The translations under genes were made by a program, and so were the position numbers. A model generated the notes under the pieces. It saw nothing but the letters and a program-made list of their open reading frames with translations. It ran no database searches and had not been told where the DNA came from. A stretch of 64,000 bases of DNA from Amyelois transitella (taxonomy: Eukaryota > Arthropoda > Insecta > Lepidoptera > Pyralidae): contig NC_083515.1 in assembly GCF_032362555.1 (NCBI RefSeq), positions 7,041,001 to 7,105,000 of the forward strand. The letters run 5' to 3'. Below are positions 61,002 to 64,000 of the stretch, piece after piece; within the stretch, counting starts at the first letter, position 1; each line of letters starts with the position of its first letter.

Positions 61002-63213
61002 TTTATAATTTTAGTATGGATTAGTCTTGATTGCTAACTCAGGTTAACTGATGGTAGCTAGGCTAGGTTAAAACATCTCGAGGTTACCCGAAACTGGATA
61101 TGATCCATCCATATGATGACTATTCCGATTCAGAGACGGGAAAAGTTCCATTACCAAATAAGACGCTGGTATTTTAATAACCATTGTAACATCCAATCAC
61201 ACACTGATTTATGACCGCAGCAACGCAATCAAAAACCACAAAACAAAAACATCAAACCACAGTCCAATGAATTGTTTCAAATAACACTGACTACAAGTAA
61301 ACTGAACATGCCTCATTATTGTTGGGATTAAAATCATCGAGTAAAAGTTTTACCAATTACACTGATTATTTTTAGTCTGATACTGTAATTTGATTCAGAA
61401 TTCGTAATTAATCTCTGATTTTTTGTATTTTTATGTTTGCGGAGCACACTTTGTTTAATTTATTAATAATAGATAATCATAAAAAATATCATATCTTCAT
61501 CCCTTATGGTAGCAGATAAGGCCAATATGTGAATGAATTCTTAGTCAGTCAGTTTAAAAGATTACAACAATTAAAAATTCGCCGATAAAGAAAATGTAAT
61601 TGTTGCGTATTTGATTATGAAAGACTTAGTGGGTGCCTGATACAAACATTATAAATAAAACGAGACTTCGCTACGCTATATTGATCACAGAGAAAGTTGC
61701 AATTGTAAGTGTTAATTATAAGGACAAAGTAGTCTTACATAAGACTTATTTTTAAGTCTGCACCGCTAAGCGAGCATAAATCTCCTCTTCTTTCTCTTTT
61801 CATACATCTCTTATCTTCCCCATCAATTTTAACTTAGGTAGGTATTGATATTTATTCATATTCCTCGTTCTTGCCTAGGTTTCGATCTACTTAATGTTAC
61901 ACAAAAAACTCATTATTACGTTGAAAAACCTCAATACTCGCGAGGATTTGAGACCTAGAAACCTGACAAAAGCAGTCGTTGCTGTCCAATTACACTGTGA
62001 GTGCTAACAGACGACCGATCTTATCATTGACGATAGCCGTGAAGCGTGAAAGACAACTATTCAAAAACAAATTGTTAGACTCTGCATGGTTAAAATTATG
62101 TTGTAGTTTGTACCTTATTTGGTAATTATTTTTTCATAATTTATTAAGACATACCCACTGCTGGGAAAACCCCTTTGTCCGCTGTTGATATACTTACATA
62201 TGAAGATTGTACCGACATAACAATAATAAGTAAATCTTGTGTGTGCTGAAATTGAAATAACAAATATTAAAAATGTAAGATAAGTTAGTTAACTTTATTT
62301 TTAACGATATACCAAAAATGTAGGTTATTAAAACATTTTGCTTTTTAGGGTAATTCAAAATTAAAAGGGTGATTTGGTAAACGCCTCGAAGAAAAATAAA
62401 TTACCTAGGTACTAAGTAGCCTAGCCATATACATTGAAATATTGATTTTCATAACATCATGACGTTTCTACATGAGCGTGACATAGTATAATTGAAAGCC
62501 AAGCCACTTGACCGAGAATATGCGCTCCTGATATAAAATGAGAATTAACTAACAATCAAATATTTACCTTTATTATCTCGGTGGTAAATTAGGTAATTTT
62601 ATTAATTTCTGAAATTATTATTTTCTTGAAATGTAACTAAGCGTTTATTTTATTTAAAAAATACCTTTCATCGTTTTGTCAACTCTACAGTTTGTGAAAC
62701 TAAATTCGTGCCTTGATAACTTAAGCCTAACGTTTATCGACGTTTACGTACTACATACTTGTCCAGGGCAAAATCTCCTTGTTAGACATAATATGAATTT
62801 ACATTCTCACATACATGTGTATATTTGTAAACAAAATGCTCATTTTAGATTTTGAGTGACGTTATGAGTAAGTAAGGCTATTGAATAAACTTCTCTGTAC
62901 CTCCCTAATTTCGAGAAAGTTTAACAAAGGTCTTTTTATTGAAGCGACCTAAAAATAACAGAGCCCTGCAACCACTATAATAGCTCTGTAGAAGAAGTAT
63001 GGAGTATTTTTATCGCATATAACACGTTATTACGTTAGTGCTAACGAACACGCGAACGGCAACAGTACAGTACACGTAGCTTAGTTTTTCTTTTTTGAAC
63101 ACTCATTTTAGGTAGTATTCTGAATTTCCAATCAGCCAATCAGTTTATTTATAGCAGTGTAAACTAGCTATGTGGATGTAGGTAGTAAGAGAAAACTTCG
63201 GAGAACAGATTCA

Positions 63214-63942
63214 TCTATACTAATATTATAAAGCTGAAGAGTTTGTTTTGTTTGTTTGTTTGTTTGTTTGTTTAAACGCGCTAATCTCAGAAACTACTGA
63301 ACCGATTTGAATAATTCTTTCACTGTTAGATAGTCTATTTATCGAGGAAGGCTATAGGCTACATTTTATCCCGGATTTCCTACGGGAAACGTCAACAATG
63401 CAGGTGAAAGTTGAATGAGTCGGCCATCTGCGAGCTTTCCACGCGAACGCTGCGCAAACCAACAAAGATATAGTAAAACAATGTACTAAAGATGTGAAGT
63501 ACTCATTTTTTGCCACAAAAAAGTCCGCGAGAGCATATATCTATCTCCTAAGGTTTACTTACAATAACCACTTTTATGTTCATTTTTTAAGATTATTTTT
63601 TCATTATAAACATAAGTTATTTCGAAACCAATTTTCTTTAATTCAGTATTAATCCTTATCCAAATAAATATGTTTATTACTTTCGGCTGTTCATGTAGAC
63701 TAAAATTGCCATTTATAGTATATAAATCAGACGAATAGGTTTTGAGATATAGTCGTTATAAGCAATTTGCAGCGAAACATTTAATACGGCGAACCAGCGT
63801 TCTTTCTAATACGCGTGACCGCCTGACCGAGTCGCATAACAATTAGCAGCTATAATTGATAAAGCCGAGGAGGGTGTTTGCAAAAATAAATATGATGCCC
63901 AAAATTACTATTCCACGCGGACGAAGTCGCGGGCACAGCTAG
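63214..63942 (+). mobile_element. Non-autonomous Helitron-like element
   Basis: It begins TCTATACTAATATTATAAAG (preceded by A) and ends CTAG followed by T, the Helitron TC...CTRR layout with an A/T host site and no target duplication. Shortly before CTAG a hairpin CGCGGAC-GAA-GTCGCG is present, as expected for a 3' end. It contains a (GTTT)n tract at 63243-63272 and encodes nothing. The 729-bp span assumes that both ends belong to one insertion. Confidence 0.6.
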
Positions 63943-63944
63943 TA

Positions 63945-64000
63945 CATACATATTATCGCGTCTATAGCCCTAGTGGGGAAGAGACAACCAACAGTCTTGA
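63945..64000 (+). repeat. Repeat A, runs off the window
   Basis: ACATACATATTATCGCGTC, TATAGCCCTAGTGGGGAAGA and CCAACAGTCTTGA follow the first ~55 bases of Repeat A. Confidence 0.6.

Larger units (their letters stand above)
50600..63213. other. Intergenic DNA with repeats only
   Basis: Twelve kilobases with no supported gene. It holds the repeat copies listed (Repeat A at 51281 and 54571, B at 54932, D at 55400, Helitron-like units at 60540 and 60876), a TCTC tract near 54190 and a CATA microsatellite at 54564. A possible reverse Helitron end is at 52914 (CTAGCTTTTCCCCGGAA). Open frames are AT-rich and noncoding in character. Confidence 0.5.

Overview
The window reads as nuclear DNA of an insect, most likely a moth or butterfly. 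It is AT-rich, with small GC-rich islands at exons. It carries a potassium-channel gene with long introns, a yellow-family gene, a tRNA gene and many decayed transposon copies. Several repeats look like ones common in lepidopteran genomes: a tRNA-derived SINE, a family of about 250 bp ending in a CCGGAAACCACACGGC-like motif, and short Helitron-like units ending in CTAG. Order-level placement is inference.

Layout. (1) 1-4.9 kb: a SINE, then the last exon of an unrecognised plus-strand gene (1244-1497), then a gene-poor 3' flank facing the channel gene tail to tail. (2) 4.9-27.1 kb, minus strand: an inwardly rectifying potassium channel (Irk/Kir) that I could join into 8 coding exons per transcript, with consistent splice phases and a 1881-nt reading frame (626 residues). 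It has two tandem 180-nt exons that look mutually exclusive. The 15.6-kb intron between coding exons 1 and 2 holds a DD34D mariner with one frameshift, a truncated LINE stub with target-site duplications, nested SINE/repeat insertions, and a possible alternative first coding exon beside a CpG-rich patch. (3) 27.1-43.3 kb: probably the upstream 5'UTR intron of the same gene, ending at a CpG-rich candidate promoter and noncoding exon. It contains a pogo-like deletion derivative with TA duplications, matched terminal repeats and an array of internal motifs, plus several hairpins and repeat copies. (4) 43.3-48.2 kb: an RTE-type reverse-transcriptase relic and a tRNA-Glu(TTC) gene. (5) 48.3-50.6 kb, plus strand: an intronless yellow/MRJP-family gene encoding a secreted or surface protein with a hydrophobic C-terminus. 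(6) 50.6-64 kb: intergenic repeats, including a Helitron-like element with both ends visible and a repeat copy running off the window.

The genes do not form a functional cluster. The channel acts at the plasma membrane in K+ transport and membrane potential. The yellow-family protein is probably secreted or surface-bound. The tRNA is independent. The strongest signals for a second look are the tandem alternative exons in the channel, which swap the segment just after TM2 (PIP2-binding and G-loop-proximal region), and the internally deleted pogo-like element with its motif array.
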